Origin: Candidatus Azobacteroides sp.
Lineage (GTDB): Bacteria > Bacteroidota > Bacteroidia > Bacteroidales > Azobacteroidaceae
NCBI GenBank assembly: GCA_009778655.1
Contig: WRFZ01000165.1
Span: 1-33,229, forward strand
Length of the DNA: 33,229 nt
Reading direction: 5' to 3'
Of this stretch, positions 1 to 7,569 are shown in pieces (positions within the stretch are counted from its first letter, which is position 1; every line of letters starts with the position of its first letter). The notes beneath the pieces were generated by a model, which was not told where the DNA came from, made no database searches, and was given only the letters and a program-made list of their open reading frames with translations. The translations under genes and the position numbers were made by a program.

Positions 1-601
1 AGCTTGAAGCGGCATTGGCGGCGATGGTGACCCGTTGTAAAGGATTGGCAATCGTTATGTCGAACAGGCGTTTGAACAGTCCGTCGCAAATTTTAAATAA
101 ATCCGGATTGACTCCTTCCGTGATGAGTCCTCCGTTCGAGATGTTATCGGCGGCTTTGTCTCCGAACCAAAAGAGACGCCAGATCATTTTTTCCATTGCT
201 TTGGAGAGCAACGGTTCGACGATAACGTCCATGTAGTCCGTTCCCGTGAGGTCCGCCCGATTACTTCCGGTACGCATGGCGAATTGTACCAAAGTGTCTT
301 CCAAATCCAGATAACAAATTTTTTCGGCTACTTCGTAGGCGCCGAGTTCCCACAGTTTTTCGATTGTGGCGATTTTTGAAGCGTTCCAATGCGGATTGCA
401 TCCGTTGGCGGGAAGCCCGATGGGTTCCATTTCTCCGATGCCTCCGAGTCGCGAACCGGGTACGATTCCGGTCATCACGTCCATTGTTTCGTTAATCGAA
501 CCGAATTGCAGGATGGAGAGAAACAGAAGCTCTCTCAAATCGGTTATTCCCTGATTACTGATCGTAAATTGATCCATGTATTGTTGTCCCGTACTTGCCA
601 T
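1..601 (-). CDS. Major capsid protein, N-terminal part (runs off the left edge)
   Basis: The reading frame starts at the ATG at 601-599 and stays open to base 2, giving about 200 residues with no stop, so the gene is cut by the window edge. The protein opens MASTGQQYMDQF and contains DLRELLFLSI, LGAYEVAEKICYLDLE, GTDYMDVIVEPLLSKAM, KMIWRLFWFGD and GLITEGVNPDLFKICDGLFK. From memory this matches HK97-fold major capsid proteins of Bacteroides phages and prophages, which are usually about 330-350 residues, so roughly 140 residues should lie outside. It sits 27 bases downstream of the prohead protease gene on the same strand, the usual protease-capsid order, and is probably co-transcribed with it. 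The family assignment is by recall and was not searched. Confidence 0.75.
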   Translation of the reverse strand, partial: MASTGQQYMDQFTISNQGITDLRELLFLSILQFGSINETMDVMTGIVPGSRLGGIGEMEPIGLPANGCNPHWNASKIATIEKLWELGAYEVAEKICYLDLEDTLVQFAMRTGSNRADLTGTDYMDVIVEPLLSKAMEKMIWRLFWFGDKAADNISNGGLITEGVNPDLFKICDGLFKRLFDITIANPLQRVTIAANAASS

Positions 602-628
602 ATTTTTAAAATTTTATCGGTTTATAAA

Positions 629-1678
629 TCAGATATTTGCAAGCCTTTTGGATTTCAATTCCGCAAGTCTTTCGGCTGTTCGGCTTTCACGTCCGCCGTT
701 ACCGGTGAACCCGGTCATTTGGGCTTTACGCCCGGAGGGTTTGTAGTGTGAACACTGTCTGGCGAGCCATTCGGTACCGCCCGCGATTTTGATCGCATTG
801 AGTTGCGCCGTTTCTTTCGCGGTCTTGGCGTTGGCTTGGGCCGTTGCGAGTTGTTCTTTCAATTGCGCTATTTTGAGACGCAATCGGGTGAGTTCCGTAT
901 CCGACGTATCCGGTTCGATTATCTCCGTAATCACGCCGTCAACGATCACGATCGTGGAGCCGTCGGGCATGACGTATGAGCCGTCGGGACTTGCCGAATC
1001 GCCGACCTGCGGTTCTCCTTCTTCGCGGTCAATGGTGATGATGTCGCCGTTTGCGGCGGTCAGGTCCATCATGTTGGCCGTTTCATCCTCTCCCGTGAGG
1101 ATGGCGAGAATTTTTTGGAGTTTGTTTTCTCCTCTTTTTTTTATTCCCATTTTTTTTGTTTTTTGATTATTGTTCGAGTGAATTAATGCCATTGCCGTTT
1201 GTTTCGCTTCGGTGGCGAAACCGAGCGATACCGCCTCCGACGGGCCGATATACGTTTCGTTTTTCATGAGGTTCGAAATTGTTTCTTTATCGAGTCCCGT
1301 TTTGTCGGAGTAGAATTTTTCGCATCGTTTTTCGAAGTCGCCGATCCATCCGGATGCGGCAGCCAGCGCTTCCGCGTCTCCTTCGACGCGCGTCCACGGG
1401 TTGTGTATCATGACGGGACATCCGGCGATTCGTTTGTCTCCGGCCAGAAAAAGGATGGAAGCGGCGGATGCGCATTGTATTTTGCATTCGGTGATGATTT
1501 GCCGGTTGAGCGAGCGCAGATAGTTGTGCATGTCCAATGCGAGTTCGCCGTCTCCGCCGGGCGATGAAATGACGATATGCAGGGGTTGGTTGTCGGGTTC
1601 GTTTTTGACGTCCCGAATGAGTTTGACAAGCGAGTATTGTCCGTCATCGTTTCCGATTATTCCGTTTACGTTTATCAT
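629..1678 (-). CDS. ClpP-like prohead protease fused to a scaffold-like region
   Basis: A 349-residue protein. Residues 1-165 are a ClpP-fold serine protease: SSPGGDGELALDM at 38-50 matches the oxyanion region, CASAAS ends in the likely nucleophile Ser74, and MIHNP carries His92. The position of the third catalytic residue holds Glu141 (ETYIGPSEAV) instead of Asp. In phages this enzyme cuts scaffold and capsid N-termini inside the prohead. Residues 177-349 are unrelated to ClpP: an acidic stretch, then a coiled-coil-like helix (LTRLRLKIAQLKEQL) and a basic C-terminus, as expected for a scaffold. Met177 (codon 1150-1148) follows an A-rich leader and could start a separate scaffold protein. The gene precedes the capsid gene. 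The 403 bases upstream are non-coding. Confidence 0.8.
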   Translation of the reverse strand: MINVNGIIGNDDGQYSLVKLIRDVKNEPDNQPLHIVISSPGGDGELALDMHNYLRSLNRQIITECKIQCASAASILFLAGDKRIAGCPVMIHNPWTRVEGDAEALAAASGWIGDFEKRCEKFYSDKTGLDKETISNLMKNETYIGPSEAVSLGFATEAKQTAMALIHSNNNQKTKKMGIKKRGENKLQKILAILTGEDETANMMDLTAANGDIITIDREEGEPQVGDSASPDGSYVMPDGSTIVIVDGVITEIIEPDTSDTELTRLRLKIAQLKEQLATAQANAKTAKETAQLNAIKIAGGTEWLARQCSHYKPSGRKAQMTGFTGNGGRESRTAERLAELKSKRLANI

Positions 1679-1694
1679 TGTTTTGATTTTACGG

Positions 1695-1726
1695 CAAAGG
1701 TATTCAGACCGGAATTTGTTAAAGAA
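1695..1726 (-). promoter_or_regulatory. Possible promoter for the protease-capsid genes
   Basis: Reading the minus strand, TACCTTTG (1702-1695) fits the Bacteroidota -7 element TAnnTTTG. It lies 17 bases before the protease ATG. The -33 position reads TTCT, a poor match to TTTG, so the call rests on the -7 box and on being the only such box in the gap. Confidence 0.35.
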
Positions 1727-2081
1727 GGAATGATGTAAAACTTACTGCAAAAATTTTGCTGTATTAATCAATTGCAGAACAACAACTTACGATTATTCAT
1801 TGTCAATCATATATAACCGGTAATGATATATAATAGATTAAATATCAATTTATTAAAGCAAGAATATTATCGGTTTTTTACTGAAATAGGTTTTTCAGTG
1901 AGTTTTTTTGCAAATAAAAACCCCGGCAAGGAGTGAATCCAAACCGGGGCGGTCGTCAAACCAAAAGATACGTCATGCTATCAAACGAGCCGTGTCATGT
2001 ATTTTTTTACTTATATCTTCCAACTTTTGCTTTTATGAAAATATTCTCGTGCGATGTATGTCATTGAAACAATAGATGATT
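1727..2081. other. Non-coding gap between hicB and the prohead protease
   Basis: No gene is visible here on either strand. It holds the hicB terminator (1915-1949) and an AT-rich hairpin with arms ACTGAAA (1880-1886) and TTTCAGT (1893-1899). On the plus strand that hairpin is followed by a T7 run (1903-1909), so it could stop plus-strand transcription, although no plus-strand gene lies upstream. The rest is AT-rich sequence with no recognised motif. Confidence 0.5.
1915..1949 (-). terminator. Intrinsic terminator after the first hicAB pair
   Basis: CCCCGG (1921-1926) pairs with CCGGGG (1944-1949) across a 17-base loop. Reading minus, the stem is followed by TTTTTA (1920-1915). It lies 133 bases past the hicB stop. 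Confidence 0.6.
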
Positions 2082-2480
2082 TCAAATGAAATGCACCTCA
2101 CTCAATTCTTTTGATAAGTTATGAATAGCTGTATCTAATTTGTTTATCGTTTTTTTTGATGGTTTACGAAATCCTGAAACGTAATGTGTCAGTTGTGTTT
2201 GATTAATACCGGTCATTCGCTGCAAGGCGGATTTTGTAAAAACAGTTGAATAATGTTTCAAAAACGAAGGTACATCAAAATGATATTCGATACCATATTC
2301 AGCCTGCAATATTTCAGGTAAATTATCTCTGTTGTACTTGATAAACAGGTTCAGCCCTTCTAAGACATTTTTTTGCGCTTCTTCTACCGTATTTCCGGCG
2401 CCGTACACTCCCTCGCAATTTTCGGCGTACGCATCATAATAATCGGAACTTTTTTCAATAATGATTCTTAATGTTTTCAT
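2082..2480 (-). CDS. hicB: HicB-like antitoxin (first module)
   Basis: A 132-residue protein with the two-part HicB layout. Residues 1-50 form the partial RNase-H-like fold (MKTLRIIIEKSSDYYDAYAE, then GVYGAGNTVEEAQKNVLEGL). Residues 80-130 form a helix-turn-helix (SALQRMTGINQTQLTHYVSG). HicB proteins bind and silence the HicA RNase and repress their own promoter through this DNA-binding end. The toxin gene lies directly upstream with a 25-base gap, in the usual hicA-hicB order. The likely operator is the inverted repeat at 2718-2735. A terminator follows at 1915-1949. It resembles the second HicB (2925-3338) in layout but is clearly diverged. Confidence 0.8.
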   Translation of the reverse strand: MKTLRIIIEKSSDYYDAYAENCEGVYGAGNTVEEAQKNVLEGLNLFIKYNRDNLPEILQAEYGIEYHFDVPSFLKHYSTVFTKSALQRMTGINQTQLTHYVSGFRKPSKKTINKLDTAIHNLSKELSEVHFI

Positions 2481-2505
2481 AAATTTATGTTTTTAGCAGA
2501 TGGGG

Positions 2506-2688
2506 TTATTTTAATGCCATCTCTCTGATTATTTTTCTTCTTAAACCTTCTCCCATTTCTTTTGCTCCGTGGTACGGAACACCAACAGACAGCTTGCCTT
2601 CTTTGACGTAAAAGTAATGGCTTCCTTCGGCGTGAGAGTACTTCCATCCGTTTCTCTCAATCTTTCTGTGAAATTCCGTGTACTTCAT
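2506..2688 (-). CDS. hicA: HicA-like mRNA interferase toxin (first module)
   Basis: A 60-residue protein, the normal HicA size, starting MKYTEFHRKIERNGW and carrying EGSHYFYVKEGKLSVGVPYH. The His of GSHYFY is the catalytic histidine of the double-stranded-RNA-binding-like HicA fold, which cuts translated mRNA. An ATG 13 codons further upstream (2727) is in frame but lies inside the operator, upstream of the expected transcription start, so I use the ATG at 2688, which follows an A-rich leader. HicB is encoded 25 bases downstream. This is a complete, apparently intact toxin-antitoxin pair within a phage accessory island. Confidence 0.8.
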   Translation of the reverse strand: MKYTEFHRKIERNGWKYSHAEGSHYFYVKEGKLSVGVPYHGAKEMGEGLRRKIIREMALK

Positions 2689-2713
2689 TTTACTATCATT
2701 TATAATTACGGCA

Positions 2714-2745
2714 CAAAGATAAGACATTTCTTATCATTTTTCAAA
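2714..2745 (-). promoter_or_regulatory. hicAB promoter with overlapping operator (first module)
   Basis: On the minus strand TTTG (2745-2742), 20 bases, then TATCTTTG (2721-2714) form a consensus Bacteroidota promoter. A perfect inverted repeat, GATAAG-N6-CTTATC (2718-2735), overlaps the -7 box and spacer, the position expected for HicB autorepression. Confidence 0.75.
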
Positions 2746-2861
2746 TAATTCGGTAATTATTTTTGTAAAAAAGGAAAGATTTAACATTTACAAACAAAAA
2801 GTCAGTTGTATTTTCTTTCCGGAAATTGCGGATAATTTTTGAAACTGCTAAATAAATCGGT

Positions 2862-2889
2862 AAAAAAAGCCCGCTCTTTGGAAGCGGGC
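2862..2889 (-). terminator. Intrinsic terminator after the second hicAB pair
   Basis: GCCCGCT (2869-2875) pairs perfectly with AGCGGGC (2883-2889) across a 7-base loop. On the minus strand a run of seven T (2868-2862) follows. It lies 36 bases after the hicB stop at 2925. Confidence 0.85.
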
Positions 2890-2924
2890 CGAAAAAGTTG
2901 TGAAATAATGCTGTCAAACAATAA

Positions 2925-3338
2925 CTACACAACTGATGCCAATTCATGACTGATCGCATGTATTCCATTGATAATTTTTTCTCTTTGTTGCGGACGCGGC
3001 GTTCTATACCCTGAGGCATAGTGTCCGATTTGGCGTTCATTTATACCCGATATGCGAGCAATGGCAGAGCGGGTAAGAATTCCGTCCAAACTATGCAGCA
3101 ATGCCGATGTTTCCAATACATAGATTAATTCGTACTGCCCGGATACAAGCCATTCGGGCAATATATCACCATCTTGTAAACATCCTTCTATGTGAAACCG
3201 GAGCGCCGATTCAAACTCATCCTTTACTCCTTCGATTGTTTGATGAGTAGAAGCAATTACTCCATTTAAATCATCTCCCTGAGCAGATGCACAATAATTC
3301 TTACCGCTCCAACCGATAGATACATTCACTTTTTCCAT
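2925..3338 (-). CDS. hicB: HicB-like antitoxin (second module)
   Basis: A 137-residue protein with the HicB plan. The N-terminal part MEKVNVSIGWSGKNYCASAQ leads into GVIASTHQTIEGVKDEFESA, the partial RNase-H-like fold. The C-terminal helix-turn-helix is at 88-135 (RSAIARISGINERQIGHYAS). Its partner hicA is 25 bases upstream. Like the first HicB it ends in ISHEL/LSKEL-type helices, so the two pairs look like distant relatives, not a recent duplication. The inverted repeat at 3592-3609 is its probable operator. The strong terminator at 2862-2889 separates this module from the first one. Confidence 0.8.
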   Translation of the reverse strand: MEKVNVSIGWSGKNYCASAQGDDLNGVIASTHQTIEGVKDEFESALRFHIEGCLQDGDILPEWLVSGQYELIYVLETSALLHSLDGILTRSAIARISGINERQIGHYASGYRTPRPQQREKIINGIHAISHELASVV

Positions 3339-3363
3339 GATTATTTTGTTTTTTACGGGATGG

Positions 3364-3558
3364 TTATTTCCACCCTGCCTGTTTCCAAATACTGTTTAAT
3401 AAAAACCGGTCTAACGTGTCGCTTAATTTACCGTTGACCGTCACTTTACCTTTTTTTGTCGGATGTTTGAATTGCCTATGGTCACCTCTTGTATAACTTT
3501 TATACCAACCATCCGCTTCCATCAATTTGATTATTTCATTAACTATATAATTTTTCAT
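3364..3558 (-). CDS. hicA: HicA-like mRNA interferase toxin (second module)
   Basis: A 64-residue protein with the HicA signature GWYKSYTRGDHRQFKHP, where the His of GDH is the expected catalytic residue, followed by KKGKVTVNGKLSDTL, the conserved second half of the fold. It should act as a translation-dependent RNase. Its own consensus promoter and operator lie 30 bases upstream, and hicB follows after 25 bases. Sequence identity to the first HicA is low, so they belong to different HicA subgroups. Confidence 0.85.
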   Translation of the reverse strand: MKNYIVNEIIKLMEADGWYKSYTRGDHRQFKHPTKKGKVTVNGKLSDTLDRFLLNSIWKQAGWK

Positions 3559-3587
3559 ACTTTATTTTGTGTTATTGTTTGACCCCG

Positions 3588-3619
3588 CAAAGATAGTGAA
3601 ATTACTATCATTTCTCAAA
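3588..3619 (-). promoter_or_regulatory. hicAB promoter with overlapping operator (second module)
   Basis: On the minus strand TTTG (3619-3616), 20 bases, then TATCTTTG (3595-3588). The inverted repeat GATAGT-N6-ACTATC (3592-3609) overlaps the -7 box at the same offset as in the first module. The outer GATA/TATC is shared and the inner bases differ. Confidence 0.75.
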
Positions 3620-3691
3620 TAATTTTATATGTTTTATAACATGTTTTTGAATTATTTGTTGAAAATAAAGACGTTTTTCAGAAATGTTTTT

Positions 3692-3699
3692 TATATTTG
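3692..3699 (+). promoter_or_regulatory. -7 box for the lipoprotein gene
   Basis: TATATTTG matches TAnnTTTG and lies 18 bases before the ATG. No TTTG is found at the -33 distance, so this may be a weak or regulated promoter. Confidence 0.45.
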
Positions 3700-3717
3700 C
3701 AAAAAAATTAAATTATT

Positions 3718-4557
3718 ATGAAACGGTTATTATTTTTTTCATTATTTTTTATTGTTCTTTTTTCATGTTCCGACGAGCACATAAATAATGATCCCGATGA
3801 AAATCGAGAGTTTACGATTAAAATCAGACCAATAAATAGAAATATTTTAATACCTGCATTAAAAGGTGTAAATAGGTGTCCTGTTGAAAATGATGAAAAA
3901 TACGGAGATATTAAATTTGAAATTATTGATACATTGATAGTTAAAGAAGTATTTTATCGTGATAACAGCCTTTACATTTATGCCGGAATGATAGGGGGAA
4001 CGGAAATTTTAGTTTATAATGATTTAGACACGGTTATTTTGAATGTAGAGACATATGGATTATTCCCGATTCCTGAACCGTTTTTAGAATTTGGCTCAAC
4101 AATAGAGGAGGTAAGGAAACATTTGCCATATTATTATGATGTCTTGGACGTGATGTATGAAGGTTATTTGTATAATGTCGAAAGGTATTGGGGTCGAACA
4201 TATGGTGGCGGTGCTGAAAAAATGATTGGTATAGATATGAATGGAATGTATTTTATAGTACGTGAGAAATATCCGGGTAAGTGGAGTACGAATAGGCATG
4301 CATACAGATACGGGTTTAAAGAAAAAAAATTAAGTTATGTCAGTATGTCTTTTGAATTTAAGGATAAATATAATTTTCTGGATCAATATTATATTTTAAC
4401 GGAACAAAAGAAATACTCTAATGAAATTTTGACCAAATATTATAGAACAAGAGATAATAAAATAAGTGTTATAGCTAACCTATATAGGTTTTATGGTTTT
4501 ACTTCGGGGAGGGAGACTCCGGATGGAGAAGATATTGTTTTTATCCCGAATCCTTAA
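3718..4557 (+). CDS. Phage-encoded lipoprotein of unknown function
   Basis: A 279-residue protein with a lipoprotein signal peptide, MKRLLFFSLFFIVLFSC, and the lipidated Cys at 17. It should be exported and anchored to a membrane. The mature part is rich in Tyr and charged residues and shows no domain I recognise. It is the only plus-strand gene in this half of the window and is AT-rich compared with the structural genes, which suggests a later acquisition. It ends one base before the stop of the convergent minus-strand gene at 4559, leaving no room for a terminator. Phage lipoproteins in such positions often alter the lysogen's surface or block superinfection. That role is only a guess here. 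Confidence 0.7.
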   Translation: MKRLLFFSLFFIVLFSCSDEHINNDPDENREFTIKIRPINRNILIPALKGVNRCPVENDEKYGDIKFEIIDTLIVKEVFYRDNSLYIYAGMIGGTEILVYNDLDTVILNVETYGLFPIPEPFLEFGSTIEEVRKHLPYYYDVLDVMYEGYLYNVERYWGRTYGGGAEKMIGIDMNGMYFIVREKYPGKWSTNRHAYRYGFKEKKLSYVSMSFEFKDKYNFLDQYYILTEQKKYSNEILTKYYRTRDNKISVIANLYRFYGFTSGRETPDGEDIVFIPNP

Positions 4558-4558
4558 G

Positions 4559-4786
4559 TTATATCTCCTTCTCGAACTTATCAACGACATTATACACCAT
4601 TCTCTCCGATACCTCATATTCGGTTGCAAGATGCGAGGCGATATAGGTGATTTTATGCCCTTCGCTTTTCAGCCGAATAAATTCATTATACAAATCAATA
4701 TACTTTGCGTAATCAATACCGATGTTGAGATTTTTAAGATTGTCAATCATCGGTTTATAAATCAATAAGACTTCATATACTTTCAT
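4559..4786 (-). CDS. Small helix-turn-helix-like protein after the tape measure
   Basis: A 75-residue protein. Residues 38-75 (SEGHKITYIASHLATEYEVS) look like a helix-turn-helix in which the second helix is EVSERMVYNVVDKFE, as in DNA-binding proteins that recognise a template through ERMVY-type helices. The start codon lies 14 bases inside the end of the tape measure gene, in another frame, so translation is probably coupled. It is the last gene of the tail operon. A late-stage regulator or a small virion factor are both possible, and I do not recognise the family. Confidence 0.65.
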   Translation of the reverse strand: MKVYEVLLIYKPMIDNLKNLNIGIDYAKYIDLYNEFIRLKSEGHKITYIASHLATEYEVSERMVYNVVDKFEKEI

Positions 4787-7520
4787 AGCTTAATCTTTCC
4801 TGCACCTGTACACGTTTATTTGTGTTGTTTATTTCTTCAACGGAAACAACCGGGTTTGGAAAATCCCGTAACGCTTCCCTGAATGCTTCCGTTAACATAT
4901 CTTTGCCGATTTGCTGTTGCGATTGATTTACAACATTGATGGGAACGCCTCCTCCGATTTGATTGAGAGCGGAAAGGACGGGGCCGAACATTCCGGTGGC
5001 GGATGCGGTCATTACGCTTTCGCCTCTTGAGAGGTTTGCCGTAATGCTGTCGGATGTTCCGGAGCCGCTTCCTCTGACCAAACCGCCCGTTGCCAATTTG
5101 GGCGCTTTGGGTTGTTTTTCTTTTGATAACAGCTGCTTTGCTTTGGCCATACTTGCCATTACGGTAGCTATTGCCGTAGCAACCCGTATTGCGTAGGTAT
5201 ACGGGTCTCCCTTTGCAGACATTGCCGGTACCGCCGCTATTGCTTTTGCTATGTCAAGTCCTATGTTAAATAATGCCACAGCCTTTGCGAATGCCGCCAG
5301 TGCTTCGTTTTCTTCCGCGAAAGTGCTGAGCATATCGGAAAAAGCGGAAGAAACCGTTCGGGCAATTTCTATTTGCTTTACCGCACTGTCTTGAATCACC
5401 TGCTGATTATTCAACTCGGCTTGATTTACCTTTTCTTTCTGATCAAGAACGGCATTTGTGTAGGCGATTTCAGCTTCCAAGCCTTGCCCGAACATAGCAG
5501 CTTTGGATTCGACATCCATATTCAGCAGGTTGTCGTATTCCGACTGCGCTTGCTGCAATTTAAGGTTTGATTCTTCGATTGAACCTTTCATTACTCCGTC
5601 AAGGCGTTGGCGCCATTCGAGTTCTATGGCTGCCTTTTGGTCGGCCAATGTTTTTACCTGCCTTTGTTTCTCTAAATCGCTTTGCTGCGTTTCGTATTTG
5701 GTCCGGATAGCCGCTTTCATTTCTTCGGTCAGTTCGGTATTTCTTAATTCAGCCTCTTGCTGTTTTTCCAACTGCTGCAAGCGGAGTTGATATTCTTCTT
5801 CACCGCCTTTTGCGACGGACTGCAATTGCAGTTCGATTAATTTGTTTTCGTTTTCGATACGCTTTTTAATTTCTTCGTCGGAAAGCTTGTCCAAATCCTG
5901 TTGACGTTTGCTTTCAATGTCAATGATTGTTTTGTTGATTGCCTCGCGGGCCGTATCGGTAAGGTTTTTTTCTTCCTCTAACCTTCTTTTCAAATCTTCG
6001 ATTTGCCGATCGTATTGTTGATTTATCGTTTGACGCTGTTTTTCAATCCCCTCTTTGACGATTGCCAAAGCGGCATCTTCCGCCTGTCGGATTGCCTCAC
6101 GCTCTTTGTCCGCGCGTTCTTTCGCGGCTTGTGCGGCGTCTTTTGCACGCTGTTTTGATTCATCCGCAATTCGTTTATCATTGGCTGCTTTTGCGACGGC
6201 TTGTTGTTGCATTGCGTCTTCGAGGTTTTTATTCATTTCTTTCCACGCGTCTGAATCGTGATCTGAAATCGTATTGAGTGCAAGCCGGTATGCGGCTATT
6301 TTTTTATCAAGTATTTCCGTTTCGCGATTGTAAAGGTCTTCGGCGCTCATACCTCTTGCTTTATCCACTTCAAGTGTCTTGGACATTTTTTCTGTTTCTC
6401 CGAGCAATATTTTCGATAATGCTTTATTATTCGCATCAATTATTTTTTTCAGTGCATTTTGTGCGTTTTTCACCATTTGCTCGTTAGCGCCTTTTTGGTA
6501 ATTGCCGACGACATCGAATCCTTTTGCCATTTCAGTAAGAGCGCCTTTAAAATCTCCGCTTAAAATTTTTCCAAGTGTTCTGAACGGTGTAAGTATATAT
6601 GTTTTTATCACCTCGTAAACGCCCATGGCCACTTCTTTTACTTTGTCAAATGCCTTTCCGAAGGCGCTCATTCCGTCGGTTCCTTTTTTAAACCAACCTG
6701 TCAAATCGTCCCAATGTGCGATTAATTCACCGACCAACACAAGCAATGCGCCTATACCGGTCGCAATGATTGCGCCTCTTAATACTTTGAATGCCGTGCT
6801 TGTCGTTGTTGTGCTTATTCCGAGCGCTTTCATTATCGCTGTGGCTATTTTGGTTGAAGCGCTCCAAGCTTTGGTTGCCGTGTCTTGGAGCATGGTCATC
6901 ATGGCGCTTTCTTTTTTAAATGCGCTGAGAACGGATTCTAAGCTTGCAAGCGATTCCATTACGGTTTGAAGGTTTTTTATTGTGTCGGCAAGTTTTTTAT
7001 TTTCTGTATCGGATAGGTCGACAGCGGATTGAAGCAATCCGAAACCGTCAATAAGCGTTTGAATCCCTTGTTTTACTCCTTTTACGTAACCTTCTAATCC
7101 GACCTCTTCGTCTTTCAGTTTTTTCGTTATGTCTTCTATTTCTTTTTTCAGTTTTTTCCCTTCTTCCGAGTTTTTACGCTCTTCGTCGCTCAATGCCGCA
7201 TATTTTTCGTTTGCATTCGATAAAGCGGCGCGCAGTCTGTTTAAACTGCCTTCTTTTTCCCGCTCTATTTTCAAATTATTCTGAATTTCTTTGTTCAGCG
7301 CCTGAATTGCTTCTTTGTTGTAATTCGTTTCGGCATTGGCGGCCGCTATTGATTTGTTATACTCTTCTTGAGATATGGCGCCGGCTTGCAATGCTTTTTT
7401 CAAAGATTCCCGGACTTTTTTGTTTTCTTCAATCTTCGCATTGAGTTCGGCAATTTTTTTTATGGCGTCTTCGTATTTTACTTTGATATCTAATATTATA
7501 TCGTTTTGATTTTGCGGCAT
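4773..7520 (-). CDS. Tail tape measure protein
   Basis: A 915-residue protein, the largest of the tail operon. Residues 10-150 are heptad-rich coiled coil (KIAELNAKIEENKKVRESLK). A hydrophobic helix lies at about 246-267 (VLRGAIIATGIGALLVLVGE). A long charged coiled coil spans about 420-700 (AKERADKEREAIRQAEDAAL). Near the C-terminus come a second hydrophobic helical region (LAAFAKAVALFNIGLDIAKA) and a Gly/Ser loop (GGLVRGSGSGTSD). This layout is diagnostic of tape measures, which set tail length and help pass DNA through the envelope. At the usual 0.15 nm per residue it implies a tail of about 135-140 nm, consistent with a siphovirus. It starts 49 bases after the preceding tail gene. Confidence 0.9.
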   Translation of the reverse strand: MPQNQNDIILDIKVKYEDAIKKIAELNAKIEENKKVRESLKKALQAGAISQEEYNKSIAAANAETNYNKEAIQALNKEIQNNLKIEREKEGSLNRLRAALSNANEKYAALSDEERKNSEEGKKLKKEIEDITKKLKDEEVGLEGYVKGVKQGIQTLIDGFGLLQSAVDLSDTENKKLADTIKNLQTVMESLASLESVLSAFKKESAMMTMLQDTATKAWSASTKIATAIMKALGISTTTTSTAFKVLRGAIIATGIGALLVLVGELIAHWDDLTGWFKKGTDGMSAFGKAFDKVKEVAMGVYEVIKTYILTPFRTLGKILSGDFKGALTEMAKGFDVVGNYQKGANEQMVKNAQNALKKIIDANNKALSKILLGETEKMSKTLEVDKARGMSAEDLYNRETEILDKKIAAYRLALNTISDHDSDAWKEMNKNLEDAMQQQAVAKAANDKRIADESKQRAKDAAQAAKERADKEREAIRQAEDAALAIVKEGIEKQRQTINQQYDRQIEDLKRRLEEEKNLTDTAREAINKTIIDIESKRQQDLDKLSDEEIKKRIENENKLIELQLQSVAKGGEEEYQLRLQQLEKQQEAELRNTELTEEMKAAIRTKYETQQSDLEKQRQVKTLADQKAAIELEWRQRLDGVMKGSIEESNLKLQQAQSEYDNLLNMDVESKAAMFGQGLEAEIAYTNAVLDQKEKVNQAELNNQQVIQDSAVKQIEIARTVSSAFSDMLSTFAEENEALAAFAKAVALFNIGLDIAKAIAAVPAMSAKGDPYTYAIRVATAIATVMASMAKAKQLLSKEKQPKAPKLATGGLVRGSGSGTSDSITANLSRGESVMTASATGMFGPVLSALNQIGGGVPINVVNQSQQQIGKDMLTEAFREALRDFPNPVVSVEEINNTNKRVQVQERLSYESI

Positions 7521-7569
7521 AATTGTTTGTTTTTAGAAATTTATTTATTATATTTTCGGAATGATTATC

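Noticed and set aside
389..751. A 120-codon plus-strand open frame.
   Set aside because: It lies opposite the capsid and protease genes and has no recognisable protein features.
2689..2727. Upstream ATG for the first hicA (13 extra codons).
   Set aside because: It lies within the operator and upstream of the predicted transcription start, and HicA proteins are about 60 residues.
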